Shown here piece by piece: positions 12,682 to 20,997 of a DNA stretch of 64,000 nt; the first letter of the stretch is position 1, and the number at the start of each line of letters is the position of its first letter. The translations under genes were made by a program, and so were the position numbers. This DNA is from Enterobacter cloacae (GTDB taxonomy: Bacteria; Pseudomonadota; Gammaproteobacteria; Enterobacterales; Enterobacteriaceae). The stretch is from assembly GCA_014169315.1 (NCBI GenBank), contig AP022133.1, forward strand, positions 3,224,001 to 3,288,000, given 5' to 3'. The notes beneath the pieces were generated by a model. The model worked only from the letters and a program-made list of their open reading frames with translations, had not been told where the DNA came from and did not search any database.

Positions 12682-13869
12682 ATGGACCGCGTCCTTCATT
12701 TTGTACTGGCACTTGTTGTCGTTACTGCGCTTGCGTTACTGGTCAGTCATGACCGGAAAAAAATCCGCATCCGCTTTGTTGTTCAGCTTCTCGTTATTGA
12801 AGTTTTACTCGCGTGGTTCTTCCTGAACTCCAACGTGGGGCTCGGCTTCGTGAAAGGCTTCTCCGAAATGTTCGAAAAACTGCTCGGATTCGCCAACGAA
12901 GGGACTAACTTTGTCTTCGGTAAAATGAATGACGATGGCCTGGCATTCTTCTTCCTGAAAGTGCTGTGCCCTATCGTTTTCATCTCCGCGCTTATCGGTA
13001 TCCTGCAACACATCCGCGTGCTGCCTGTCGTTATTCGCGCCATTGGTACCGTGCTGTCCAAAGTCAACGGTATGGGTAAACTGGAATCGTTCAACGCCGT
13101 AAGCTCACTGATCCTGGGTCAGTCTGAGAACTTCATCGCGTATAAAGACATTCTCGGTAAAATGTCCCGTAACCGTATGTACACGATGGCAGCAACAGCA
13201 ATGTCCACCGTTTCCATGTCTATCGTGGGTGCGTACATGACGATGCTGGAACCGAAATACGTGGTTGCCGCGCTGGTTCTGAACATGTTCAGCACCTTTA
13301 TTGTGTTGTCTCTGATCAACCCATACCGTGTTGAAGAAGGCGAAGAGAACCTGCAGATGGCAAATCTGCACGAAGGTCAGAGCTTCTTCGAAATGCTGGG
13401 TGAGTATATTCTGGCTGGTTTCAAAGTGGCGATTATCGTTGCTGCAATGCTGATCGGCTTTATTGCCCTGATTTCTGCCCTGAACGCCCTGTTCGCGGCG
13501 GTTCTGGGTATCTCCTTCCAGGGCATTCTGGGCTATATCTTCTACCCTGTTGCATGGGTAATGGGTGTTCCGGCTCACGAAGCGCTGCAGGTGGGCAGTA
13601 TCATGGCAACCAAACTGGTTTCTAACGAATTCGTGGCCATGATGGATCTGCAGAAAATTGCCAGCACGCTCTCTCCACGCGCGGAAGGCATCATCTCCGT
13701 ATTCCTGGTTTCCTTCGCGAACTTCTCGTCCATCGGTATTATCGCCGGTGCGATTAAAGGTCTGAACGAAGAACAGGGTAACGTTGTTTCTCGCTTCGGC
13801 CTGAAGCTGGTTTACGGCTCTACCCTGGTGAGCGTACTGTCTGCCTCTATCGCAGCACTGGTACTGTAA
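12682..13869 (+). CDS. nupC: NupC, nucleoside:H+ symporter
   Basis: Concentrative nucleoside transporter (CNT family) of 395 aa; E. coli NupC is 400. It imports pyrimidine nucleosides and adenosine across the inner membrane. Family motifs are clear: [28 protein letters not shown], and the C-terminal [11 protein letters not shown] and ANFSSIGI segments. The ATG at 12682 has a GGAG site. A strong terminator follows. Codon use is that of a well-expressed gene. Confidence 0.97.
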   Translation: MDRVLHFVLALVVVTALALLVSHDRKKIRIRFVVQLLVIEVLLAWFFLNSNVGLGFVKGFSEMFEKLLGFANEGTNFVFGKMNDDGLAFFFLKVLCPIVFISALIGILQHIRVLPVVIRAIGTVLSKVNGMGKLESFNAVSSLILGQSENFIAYKDILGKMSRNRMYTMAATAMSTVSMSIVGAYMTMLEPKYVVAALVLNMFSTFIVLSLINPYRVEEGEENLQMANLHEGQSFFEMLGEYILAGFKVAIIVAAMLIGFIALISALNALFAAVLGISFQGILGYIFYPVAWVMGVPAHEALQVGSIMATKLVSNEFVAMMDLQKIASTLSPRAEGIISVFLVSFANFSSIGIIAGAIKGLNEEQGNVVSRFGLKLVYGSTLVSVLSASIAALVL

Positions 13870-13883
13870 TCAGAACAACTGAC

Positions 13884-13915
13884 AAAAACCGGGAGCCAAT
13901 GCTCCTGGTTTTTTT
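13884..13915. terminator. Bidirectional terminator between nupC and pdeA fragment
   Basis: Stem AAAAACCGGGAGC / GCTCCTGGTTTTT around a CAAT loop, with a T run on the plus strand and A run on the minus side. It serves both convergent transcripts. Confidence 0.85.
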
Positions 13916-15265
13916 ATGCCCGTAATTCGCTAAGCGACGTGGGCTTGCCTATCAGGTAGCCCTGCAGATAGTCCACACCAAAGCGTAGCAACATCTCCCG
14001 CTGCGCTGGTGTTTCCACATATTCGGCAACCACACAGAGCGCTTTCGTTTTCGCCAGATTGCAAATTGACTGCACGATCATGGCATCCATGCTATCGGTG
14101 CAAATATCGTTCACAAAGCAGCCGTCAATCTTAATGATGTCTGCCTGCAGACGCTTGAGGCGCTCGTAGTTGGCATACCCGGTACCGAAATCATCAATCG
14201 CAATACGGAAACCGTAATCCCGAAGTTGCTGGATATTTTTGATGCTGCTTCCTGAATTGGAAAATGCCTGCTCTTCGGTGATCTCAATAACGACAGCCTG
14301 AGGGGCAACAGCATAGCGTTCAAAGAGCGCGATTATCTCGCTGGCCACCTCTTTTTGCATCAGCGTCAGCGGCATCAGGTTGACAGAAAAACGGGTACCC
14401 GCATGCGTCGCAGGGTGTTCGTGAAGCCACACCAGTAATTTCTCCACGACGCTCAGATCGAACTGGTGGCTGAGGTTAAACTGAGCAATCAACGGGATAA
14501 AGCGATCGGGTGACAGAATCTCTCCCTCACTTTCCATACGCGTCAGAATTTCATAGTACCCGTTGCCATCGGCGTTTTGGATCGGTTGTGCATATAAGTG
14601 AAATTTGCCTGCCTCCAGAGCATGCTTAACCCGCCCTAACATCAGAACCCGTTCCGTCGTTTGTCCCGAGGCAGCTTCAAGGCTATTTGTCAGTGCCAGA
14701 ACGTTATGCGCACCGCATGATTGCTCGGCCAGCCAGCTCAGTTGCCCCAGCGTATGATGCAACGTTTCACCATTCTCCACCTTGCCCCAGGAGGCACCAA
14801 ACTCAATATCCAGCCCGGTATTGTTCCAGAAAATCTTGCGGCTGTTCAGTTGGTCGACCATATGTTGCAGGCGTTCAGCGGTTTCTGGCCCCAGCAATAC
14901 CAGCACCAGCTCGCTTCCTGGCAGCTGAAAGAGCTTCTCATCTTTCTGCAATAATGGCTGCAGAGATGTCGTAATCATCCGTTTGCAGTGGACCCGCATG
15001 AGAATGCCATAGTGACGGCTCAAAAACTCCAGGTTGTCCATCCGCAGACAGCACACTTTAGCGTCAGGATGAACGAACAGGTAGTCTTCAAGCGCACGAA
15101 TATTGGGTAACCCCGTCAATGGATCGGTTAACGCCCTCTCCTGCCAGCCCTGCTTCAGCCATTCGCTTCTGCGGTAGATCCGCGACATGTAGAGCAAACA
15201 GATAGCAAAAGAGATCAGTACCGACAGGATAAAGGAGAGCGAGTGTCCTGATTCGACACCATTAA
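13914..15265 (-). pseudogene. pdeA: PdeA (YfeA), C-terminal fragment: degenerate GGDEF plus EAL domain
   Basis: C-terminal part of the MASE1-GGDEF-EAL protein PdeA/YfeA, cut off from its N-terminus by the IS element. About 450 native codons remain: a final membrane helix (FILSVLISFAICLLYM), a GGDEF domain whose signature is degenerate (LPGSELVLVL), and an EAL phosphodiesterase domain with YEILTRM, DDFGTGYANYERL and a late E in VVAEYVET. The frame stays open into the IS end, up to a TTG at 15341, so a 475-residue hybrid protein is possible. With the IS removed the two fragments join in frame to exactly 729 aa, the E. coli length. Confidence 0.93.
15262..15265. repeat. TTAA target-site duplication (left copy)
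   Basis: TTAA directly outside the left end of the IS; the identical tetranucleotide lies at 16463-16466. IS5-family elements duplicate 4 bp of YTAR type; here the target CTTAAT lies in the pdeA codons for Leu-Asn. Confidence 0.9.
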
Positions 15266-16462
15266 GGAAGCTGCGATTAAGTGGTCCGCAGCTCCCGATA
15301 TGACGCCCCAAACCGTCCTTTATCGACGTCCTGTGGCTCAATTTTCCAATTTTCAGCCCAAAATCGTCTCTTCGTGGCTGATTTTGGCCCTGTTTCAGGC
15401 CAATTTCCTCATTTCAGGTAGATCTCGCCTGTGCCCGTATCAATTGGTCAACTCGAACCAGGTTCGCCAGGGTGAATAACATCGCCAGTTGACTGTCATT
15501 TTTAGCCAGCCCCTTGTACCTGGCTTTGACGAAACCAAACTGACATTTTACTATCCGAAATGGATGCTCAACCTTCGCTCGGATACTCGCTTTCAGGTAT
15601 TCGTAACGGATGGCCAGCTTGTTCTTGCGCGGGTGTTGCTTCAATGCATTCACTTTGCCGGGACGCTTGGCGATAAGCCAGTCTGCGCTGACATCGCTGA
15701 GCTCATCGCGCTTTTCGGCCCCCTGATAACCAGCATCGGCTGAGATAAATTCTTCATCGCCATGCAGTAACTTGCCAACCTGATTGAGGTCGTGCTCGTT
15801 AGCCGCCGTGGTCACCAGACTGTGGGTCAGGCCACTTTTGGCGTCCACGCCAATGTGCGCTTTCATGCCGAAGTACCACTGGTTACCTTTCTTGGTCTGG
15901 TGCATGTCTTCATCACGGCTGTTGTGTTTGTTTTTGGTAGAGCTGGGGGCTTGAATGATGGTGGCATCCACCAAGGTGCCCTGGGTCATTAGAACGCCAC
16001 ACTCTGCTAGCCAGTGATTAACGGTACTGAAGATTTTGCGGGCCAGTTCATGCTGCTCCAGCAAATGCCGGAAATTCATGATGGTAGTGCGGTCTGGAAT
16101 GGCTTTATCCAGTGACAGGCGAGCAAATTGGCGCATGGAGGCGATTTCATAGAGGGCATCTTCCATGGCCTCATCGCTCAGGTTGTACCATTGCTGCATG
16201 CAGTGAATACGCAGCATGGTTTCCAGCGGATAGGGCCTGCGACCATTACCGGCCTTGGGATACACAGGCTCGATAACGCCAAGTAATTTGTCCCAGGGAA
16301 GCAAGTCATCCATTCTGCCAAGGAAAACTTCTTTGCGGGTCTGGCGGCGTTTACTGGAAAACTCACTGTCGGCAAAAGTCAGTTGCTGGCTCATCCGGTT
16401 ACTCATTCTGGGTTCAGGTTACAACACGATGATCTCACATCTCGGACTTATTCGCACCTTCC
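15266..16462 (-). mobile_element. IS5-family insertion sequence, intact (1197 bp)
   Basis: The ends are GGAAGCTGCGATTAAG (15266-15281) and, inverted, GGAAGGTGCGAATAAG (16447-16462), a 16-bp terminal repeat with two mismatches. Both are flanked by TTAA. Total length of 1197 bp and the single transposase ORF fit the IS5 subgroup (IS5 and ISKpn26 relatives). The transposase is uninterrupted and the duplication perfect, so the insertion looks recent. I cannot assign the exact ISfinder name. It splits pdeA. Confidence 0.93.
15414..16406 (-). CDS. IS5-family transposase (InsH-like)
   Basis: DDE transposase of 330 aa, close to E. coli InsH of IS5. The N-terminal [16 protein letters not shown] segment matches the IS5 DUF772-type domain. 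Catalytic residues are seen in [13 protein letters not shown] (first Asp), [10 protein letters not shown] (second Asp) and the Y-R-E-K-type motif around [13 protein letters not shown] (Glu). Full length, no frameshift, so probably functional. Start ATG 16406 ([11 protein letters not shown]) was used; the ATG four codons in would match the E. coli InsH start (MSHQLTF). Confidence 0.95.
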   Translation of the reverse strand: MSNRMSQQLTFADSEFSSKRRQTRKEVFLGRMDDLLPWDKLLGVIEPVYPKAGNGRRPYPLETMLRIHCMQQWYNLSDEAMEDALYEIASMRQFARLSLDKAIPDRTTIMNFRHLLEQHELARKIFSTVNHWLAECGVLMTQGTLVDATIIQAPSSTKNKHNSRDEDMHQTKKGNQWYFGMKAHIGVDAKSGLTHSLVTTAANEHDLNQVGKLLHGDEEFISADAGYQGAEKRDELSDVSADWLIAKRPGKVNALKQHPRKNKLAIRYEYLKASIRAKVEHPFRIVKCQFGFVKARYKGLAKNDSQLAMLFTLANLVRVDQLIRAQARST

Positions 16463-16466
16463 TTAA
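16463..16466. repeat. TTAA target-site duplication (right copy)
   Basis: Second copy of the 4-bp duplication made by the IS5-family insertion; see 15262-15265. Confidence 0.9.
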
Positions 16467-17304
16467 GAAAGTTATAGTTATAGGTTAATAACAGGAATGC
16501 AGATGCAGCCCAGAGCAAAGAGATAAGAGCATAGCTCAGACGACTGATCCCCAGGGTAAACAGGATAAAAATCACCGGCATAAGATAACCGGCAATAATG
16601 GCTGATTGCAGAGGCATGCACAGAATTGCAATCACAGCAATCAGAACCATCAACCAGGTAAAGATATAAACAGGCTGTTTAGTAAAGAATATGGGTTTAA
16701 CACTCCCCCGCCAGAATATTCTGGCATAACCGGGGTTAAGTGCCATTCTTAATGGATAATAGAACATCATGGTAAATATCAATACGGCACAAATCAAGCT
16801 TTGAATATCAACCACATTGTAAATTGCTGTTCCTTCACCGAAGAAGGTCGAGATAGTCAGTGGAAAATCAAATAAATATCCTGCCAGATACATCGACAGT
16901 TTGATTCCTGCAGGCAACATAAAGCCAAGCCAGAAAATACGAATACCGATGAACTTATTGGGCAAACCATAACGCCAGCGCTTCCCCAGGATCAGGCGAA
17001 TCACACCGCAGACGGCAAACGCAGGAAAGGTCTGACAAAACAACAACACCGCGTGCTGCAGTACCGTTAAATGAAAACTATAAACATTGGTAACGATAAA
17101 ACTTAACAGAACGGGAATAATTGCCCGACGGCCAAACAATAAAATAACAGCCAGCATGACACTTAACGGTAACCACGCTAAATATACATCATGCCCATTA
17201 ACAATAGCATGCGGAGAGATATAACGGGAAAATGGCACCGCAACCAGGCATAGCGCCAGGGCAATTATAAATATGTTTATATTATTGTAAGCTTTTCTAT
17301 TCAT
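16467..17304 (-). pseudogene. pdeA: PdeA (YfeA), N-terminal MASE1 membrane fragment
   Basis: The first about 279 residues of PdeA: eight or so hydrophobic helices of the MASE1 sensory domain, beginning MNRKAYNNINIF with ATG at 17304. The chain matches E. coli YfeA throughout (e.g. DVYLAWLPLSVMLAV, RWRYGLPNKF). Translation would run into the IS end and stop after KEGANKSEM at 16435, giving a 289-residue membrane stub with no catalytic domain. The sensory and catalytic halves are therefore separated. Confidence 0.93.
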
Positions 17305-17436
17305 TAAGTTAGATAATCTATTTATCCATCAGCACTATTTGACCCAGCGGATAATATGATTATTAATTGAGCGAATCAAGTTCAAGTCCATTTATAGACC
17401 CGTTTATTGATGTAGATTGTGGTGAGGTATAGAAAC

Positions 17437-17469
17437 ATCCCCTTTCAGGCAACAAAAGTGAAAGGGGAT
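17437..17469. repeat. Hairpin-forming inverted repeat upstream of pdeA
   Basis: Perfect 10-bp arms ATCCCCTTTC (17437-17446) and GAAAGGGGAT (17460-17469) with a 13-base loop, between the tRNA-Ala terminator and pdeA. It lacks a long T run. Role unknown. Confidence 0.5.
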
Positions 17470-17482
17470 TTTACAAAGGCAT

Positions 17483-17510
17483 AAAAAAACCCCCGTCTTT
17501 CGACGAGGGT
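17483..17510 (-). terminator. Terminator of the tRNA-Ala operon
   Basis: Read leftward: ACCCTCGTC-GAAA-GACGGGGGT followed by seven Ts. One stem mismatch. It lies 8 bases past the last tRNA-Ala. Confidence 0.85.
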
Positions 17511-17518
17511 CTGAATTT

Positions 17519-17594
<76 letters not shown>

Positions 17595-17635
17595 ACATGT
17601 GACTTTACATACCGCACTCTGTTGGGTTCAGAGTT

Positions 17636-17711
<76 letters not shown>

Positions 17712-17740
17712 ATCGTAAAGCTGTCATGTTGACGGGCGGC

Positions 17741-17769
17741 ATAATATGAATTCCATTGCTGAGTGTCAA
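17741..17769 (-). promoter_or_regulatory. Promoter of the tRNA-Ala operon
   Basis: Read leftward: -35 TTGACA (17764-17769), 17-bp spacer, -10 TATTAT (17741-17746), then a GC-rich discriminator (GCCGCCCG), typical of stringently controlled stable-RNA promoters. Confidence 0.8.
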
Positions 17770-17928
17770 CGTCAAAATCCATTACAACCTTTCAATCGCT
17801 GAAAAATCATGCAAATAAATCACTTTGCGAGCCTGCTCGCAGTCAGGAGTTAAACCTGTCACATTTTCACGTAAAACGGTGCTATAAAATGAACCACTAA
17901 TTAACCCCACTAATACTCAGGAAATTGC

Positions 17929-18291
17929 ATGATCAAGGAACGAATGACGCCAGAAGAGTTAGCCCTGCTCACTGGCTATAGCCGCCAGACCATCAATAAA
18001 TGGGTACGTAAAGAGGGTTGGATTACATCGCCAAAACCAGGAGTACAGGGTGGGAAAGCCCGTCTGGTGCATGTGAATGAAAAAGTGCGTGATTTTATTC
18101 GCAGCGCACGCCGGGTATCCGAAATGCCTGACATGCCGGAAAACGCGTACCATGAAGGTTCACTCCACACTTTACTTCTGACACTGGCAAATGAAATGAC
18201 GCCGGATGAGCAAAAGCAGATGACATCGCTGTTACTGCGGGAAGGGATTACCGGATTGTTGCAACGTTTAGGGATTCGCGACCAGAACTGA
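17929..18291 (+). CDS. yfeC: YfeC, DUF1323 putative DNA-binding protein
   Basis: Small predicted regulator (120 aa) matching E. coli YfeC. The N-terminal helix-turn-helix, about residues 6-30, reads ELALLTGYSRQTINKWVRKEG. It is followed by a basic PKPGVQGGKARLVHV wing-like element and a C-terminal helical region ending LLQRLGIRDQN. Start ATG 17929 has a CAGGAAA site. It is separated by one base from yfeD, a paralogue with the same architecture, so the two probably form one transcript. Target genes are unknown. Confidence 0.92.
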   Translation: MIKERMTPEELALLTGYSRQTINKWVRKEGWITSPKPGVQGGKARLVHVNEKVRDFIRSARRVSEMPDMPENAYHEGSLHTLLLTLANEMTPDEQKQMTSLLLREGITGLLQRLGIRDQN

Positions 18292-18292
18292 T

Positions 18293-18688
18293 ATGAAAAA
18301 ATTACGCAATAAAATGACCACGGAAGAGCTGGCGGACACTCTGGGTGTAGCCAGACAAACGGTTAACCGCTGGATACGCCAGAAAGGGTGGAAAACCGAA
18401 GGGATTAATGGCGTGAAAGGTGGGCGGGCACGGCTGATTCATATTGATGCACGAGTGAAGGAGCACATTATCAGTCTCCCGGCCATTCGTAGCCGTCAGG
18501 CGATCTACCAACTGGCAGAAGCCCCGTCTCTGTACGGTGAATCAGCACCATCAACGTTGCTCCCTCAAATAATTGACTCGCTGGAAAACATGACCCAGAC
18601 CGAACAGGAACGTCTTCACGTATTGCTAAAGCGCGAAGGTATACAAGGGTTTCTTGCTCGTCTCGGCATTGCTGAATTACACGCATAA
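18293..18688 (+). CDS. yfeD: YfeD, DUF1323 putative DNA-binding protein
   Basis: 131-aa paralogue of YfeC and orthologue of E. coli YfeD. HTH at about residues 9-33 (ELADTLGVARQTVNRWIRQKG), the same GVKGGRARLIHI element, and a C-terminal LKREGIQGFLARLGI module parallel to that in YfeC. Its ATG overlaps the intercistronic base run just after the yfeC TGA, which suggests translational coupling and perhaps heterodimer formation (inference). It ends at the strong terminator shared with gltX. Confidence 0.92.
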   Translation: MKKLRNKMTTEELADTLGVARQTVNRWIRQKGWKTEGINGVKGGRARLIHIDARVKEHIISLPAIRSRQAIYQLAEAPSLYGESAPSTLLPQIIDSLENMTQTEQERLHVLLKREGIQGFLARLGIAELHA

Positions 18689-18716
18689 AAAAACGGCAGG
18701 TCACCCTGCCGTTTTT
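18688..18716. terminator. Bidirectional terminator between yfeD and gltX
   Basis: Stem AAACGGCAGG (18691-18700) and CCTGCCGTTT (18705-18714), loop TCAC, with A/T runs on both sides. Confidence 0.9.
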
Positions 18717-18738
18717 CATTTTCATCTGTCAGACTGAG

Positions 18739-20154
18739 TTATTGCTGGCTTTCGCGCTCAGCAATAAAGCCCAGCGCCTTGTTGATACGCGCCACGCTGC
18801 GTGACTTTCCAATCGCATGAACGGTCACGTCCAGAGCCGGAGACTGGCCTGCACCGGTAACGGCGACGCGCAGTGGCATACCGACTTTACCCATACCCAC
18901 TTCCAGCTCATCCGCTGTTGCCTGAATGGCGTGATGTACATTCTCAGCCGTCCATTCAGTAATGGCAGCCAGTTTGTCGCGTACCACTTCCAGCGGCTGA
19001 CGTGCAACCGGGCGCAGGTGTTTCTTCGCCGCGTCAGCGTCAAACTCGTCGAACTCTTCATAGAAGTAGCGGCAGCTTTCAGCGATCTCTTTCAGAGTCT
19101 TGCAACGCTCACCGAGCAGTTTCACCAGATCTGCCAGCTCAGGGCCGGTACGGGTATCAATGTTGGCCTGCTCAATGTGCCACTGCAGATAGGTCGCAAC
19201 ATACTCTGGCGGCATGGTATTGATGTAGTGATGGTTCAGCCACTGCAATTTTTCGGTATTGAACGCACTGGCAGACTTACTAACCGAGCTCAGTGAGAAC
19301 AGTTCGATCATCTCTTCGCGGCTGAAGATTTCCTGGTCACCATGGGCCCAGCCCAGACGCACCAGATAATTCAACAGCGCTTCCGGCAGATAGCCGTCGT
19401 CGCGGTACTGCATAACGCTCACTGCGCCATGACGTTTAGACAGTTTTTTACCGTCATCACCGTTGATCATGGATACGTGCGCATACACCGGCACTGGCGC
19501 ATTCAGCGCTTTCAGAATGTTGATCTGGCGCGGCGTGTTGTTGATATGGTCTTCGCCACGAACAACGTGGGTGATTTCCATGTCCCAGTCATCGACTACA
19601 ACGCAGAAGTTATAGGTTGGGGAACCGTCGGTGCGGCGGATGATCAGATCGTCCAGCTCCTGGTTGCTGAATTCGATCGGGCCACGGATCTGGTCGTCAA
19701 AGATAACGGAGCCGCCCTGCGGGTTAGCAAAACGCACTACACAAGGCTCATCAGCAGCATGCTCACTGTGATCGTGGCGGCAGCGGCCGTCATAACGCGG
19801 CTTTTCGCCGTTTGCCATCTGCTCTTCACGCAGCGCGTCCAGACGCTCTTTAGAGCAGTAGCACTTATAAGCAGTACCCGCGACCAGCATCTCATCGATT
19901 ACAGCGTTATAGCGGTCAAAACGTTTGGTCTGGAAATACGGGCCTTCATCCCACTCCAGATTCAGCCAGTTCATACCATCCATAATGGCTTCAATTGCTT
20001 CCGGCGTGGAGCGCTCGAGATCGGTGTCCTCAATACGCAGCACAAACTCACCTTTGTTGTGGCGTGCAAAAAGCCAGGAATAGAGAGCAGTACGTGCACC
20101 ACCGACGTGCAGATAGCCTGTCGGGCTGGGCGCGAAGCGAGTTTTGATTTTCAT
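18739..20154 (-). CDS. gltX: GltX, glutamyl-tRNA synthetase
   Basis: Class I glutamyl-tRNA synthetase of 471 aa, same length as E. coli. The HIGH-type motif is in [16 protein letters not shown] (residues 8-23) and the KMSKS-type motif in KKLSKRHG. The zinc-site cysteines C98, C100, C125 region ([20 protein letters not shown]) is present. The C-terminal helical domain recognises the anticodon. It is flanked by tRNA genes on both sides, as in E. coli, and transcribed divergently from the tRNA-Val operon. Confidence 0.98.
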   Translation of the reverse strand: MKIKTRFAPSPTGYLHVGGARTALYSWLFARHNKGEFVLRIEDTDLERSTPEAIEAIMDGMNWLNLEWDEGPYFQTKRFDRYNAVIDEMLVAGTAYKCYCSKERLDALREEQMANGEKPRYDGRCRHDHSEHAADEPCVVRFANPQGGSVIFDDQIRGPIEFSNQELDDLIIRRTDGSPTYNFCVVVDDWDMEITHVVRGEDHINNTPRQINILKALNAPVPVYAHVSMINGDDGKKLSKRHGAVSVMQYRDDGYLPEALLNYLVRLGWAHGDQEIFSREEMIELFSLSSVSKSASAFNTEKLQWLNHHYINTMPPEYVATYLQWHIEQANIDTRTGPELADLVKLLGERCKTLKEIAESCRYFYEEFDEFDADAAKKHLRPVARQPLEVVRDKLAAITEWTAENVHHAIQATADELEVGMGKVGMPLRVAVTGAGQSPALDVTVHAIGKSRSVARINKALGFIAERESQQ

Positions 20155-20367
20155 GAAATGGCCTTACGTTATAAAGATGCCGGCAATCGGCAAATCCTGG
20201 GGAAAAAACAATGGGCAATATTCTATCACTGTGGGGCGATTCCTCAATGTTGATCCCTGTATCGTGATGGAGATTACGATTTTTGTTTAGAAATCATGCG
20301 CCATAGCCCGTTTTGCGATCGTTTTGTCTAATTTTACGACGAACGAATAAAAACTTTAGAAAAGGCG

Positions 20368-20395
20368 TTGACTCATTTTCAACTCTCCCTATAAT
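20368..20395 (+). promoter_or_regulatory. Promoter of the tRNA-Val/Lys operon
   Basis: -35 TTGACT (20368-20373), 16-bp spacer, perfect -10 TATAAT (20390-20395), GC-containing discriminator GCGACTCC. The first tRNA begins at 20413. Confidence 0.9.
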
Positions 20396-20412
20396 GCGAC
20401 TCCACACAGCGG

Positions 20413-20488
20413 GGGTGATTAGCTCAGTTGGTAGAGCATCTCCTTTACACGGAGGGGGTCGGCGGTTCGAGCCCGTCATCACCCACCA
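20413..20488 (+). tRNA. valU: tRNA-Val (TAC), copy 1
   Basis: 76 nt with encoded CCA; anticodon TAC in CTCCTTTACACGGAG. It differs from copies 2 and 3 by a compensated acceptor-stem pair (GGGTGA/TCACCC instead of GGGCGA/TCGCCC). Confidence 0.96.
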
Positions 20489-20530
20489 TCTACTTCACGT
20501 AGACTCGCAGTGTAGATAAGAATTGAGATT

Positions 20531-20606
20531 GGGCGATTAGCTCAGTTGGTAGAGCATCTCCTTTACACGGAGGGGGTCGGCGGTTCGAGCCCGTCATCGC
20601 CCACCA
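20531..20606 (+). tRNA. valX: tRNA-Val (TAC), copy 2
   Basis: 76 nt with encoded CCA and TAC anticodon. Identical to copy 3. Order matches the E. coli valU-valX-valY-lysV operon. Confidence 0.96.
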
Positions 20607-20635
20607 TTCTCACCTTATCGCAGCAGTTCCGAAAT

Positions 20636-20711
20636 GGGCGATTAGCTCAGTTGGTAGAGCATCTCCTTTACACGGAGGGGGTCGGCGGTTCGAGCCCGTC
20701 ATCGCCCACCA
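20636..20711 (+). tRNA. valY: tRNA-Val (TAC), copy 3
   Basis: 76 nt with encoded CCA and TAC anticodon, only 4 bases upstream of the tRNA-Lys gene. Confidence 0.96.
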
Positions 20712-20715
20712 TTTC

Positions 20716-20791
20716 GGGTCGTTAGCTCAGTTGGTAGAGCAGTTGACTTTTAATCAATTGGTCGCAGGTTCGAATCCTGCACGACCCACCA
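20716..20791 (+). tRNA. lysV: tRNA-Lys (TTT)
   Basis: 76 nt with encoded CCA; anticodon TTT in TTGACTTTTAATCAA. Its last 18 bases start a 59-bp segment that is repeated 155 bases downstream. Confidence 0.96.
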
Positions 20792-20832
20792 ATGTAAAAA
20801 AGCGCCCTAAAGGCGCTTTTTTGCTATCTGCG
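20774..20832 (+). repeat. 59-bp direct repeat at the tRNA-Lys 3' end, copy 1
   Basis: Covers the last 18 bases of tRNA-Lys, the spacer, and the terminator hairpin AAAAAAGCGCC-CTAAA-GGCGCTTTTTT (20796-20822). Identical to 20929-20987. Confidence 0.95.
20796..20822 (+). terminator. Terminator of the tRNA-Val/Lys operon
   Basis: Perfect 11-bp stem (20796-20806 with 20812-20822), loop CTAAA, with six Ts. A second identical copy lies at 20951-20977 in the downstream repeat. Confidence 0.92.
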
Positions 20833-20928
20833 ATATAGATGATTCGAACCTGCTGCAGGTTCGAGCCGAACGCAGTGAGACACCGGAGCCGTTTACGGCG
20901 ACGGCCCGAAGGGCGAGCGAAGCGAGTT
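20833..20928. other. 96-bp insert between the two tRNA-Lys 3' repeats
   Basis: It starts with an inverted copy of 13 bases of the tRNA-Lys T-arm (20841-20853, reverse of 20764-20776), then a partial direct copy (20855-20864). A GC-rich segment follows, with small inverted repeats such as CGGCCCGAAGGGCGAGCGAAGCGAG in parts. No ORF. Either a rearrangement scar or a tRNA-linked repeat element. Confidence 0.6.
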
Positions 20929-20987
20929 ATCCTGCACGACCCACCAATGTAAAAAAGCGCCCTAAAGGCGCTTTTTTGCTATCTGCG
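20929..20987 (+). repeat. 59-bp direct repeat at the tRNA-Lys 3' end, copy 2
   Basis: Exact second copy of 20774-20832, including 18 bases of the tRNA 3' end with CCA and the complete terminator (20951-20977). It ends 10 bases before the xapR stop codon on the opposite strand, so this terminator also insulates xapR. Confidence 0.95.
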
Positions 20988-20997
20988 TTTTGACACC

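Noticed and set aside
19342..20253. 303-codon plus-strand ORF antisense to gltX
   Set aside because: It mirrors the gltX coding frame, has no ribosome site, and its composition (His/Val/Arg-rich) is that of a shadow frame.
20413..20711. CRISPR-like array suggested by three close repeats
   Set aside because: The repeats are complete tRNA-Val genes of 76 bases with CCA ends.
20774..20987. Active prophage or island at the tRNA-Lys att-like repeat
   Set aside because: Only 96 bases lie between the repeats and there is no integrase or cargo in the window, so at most a scar.
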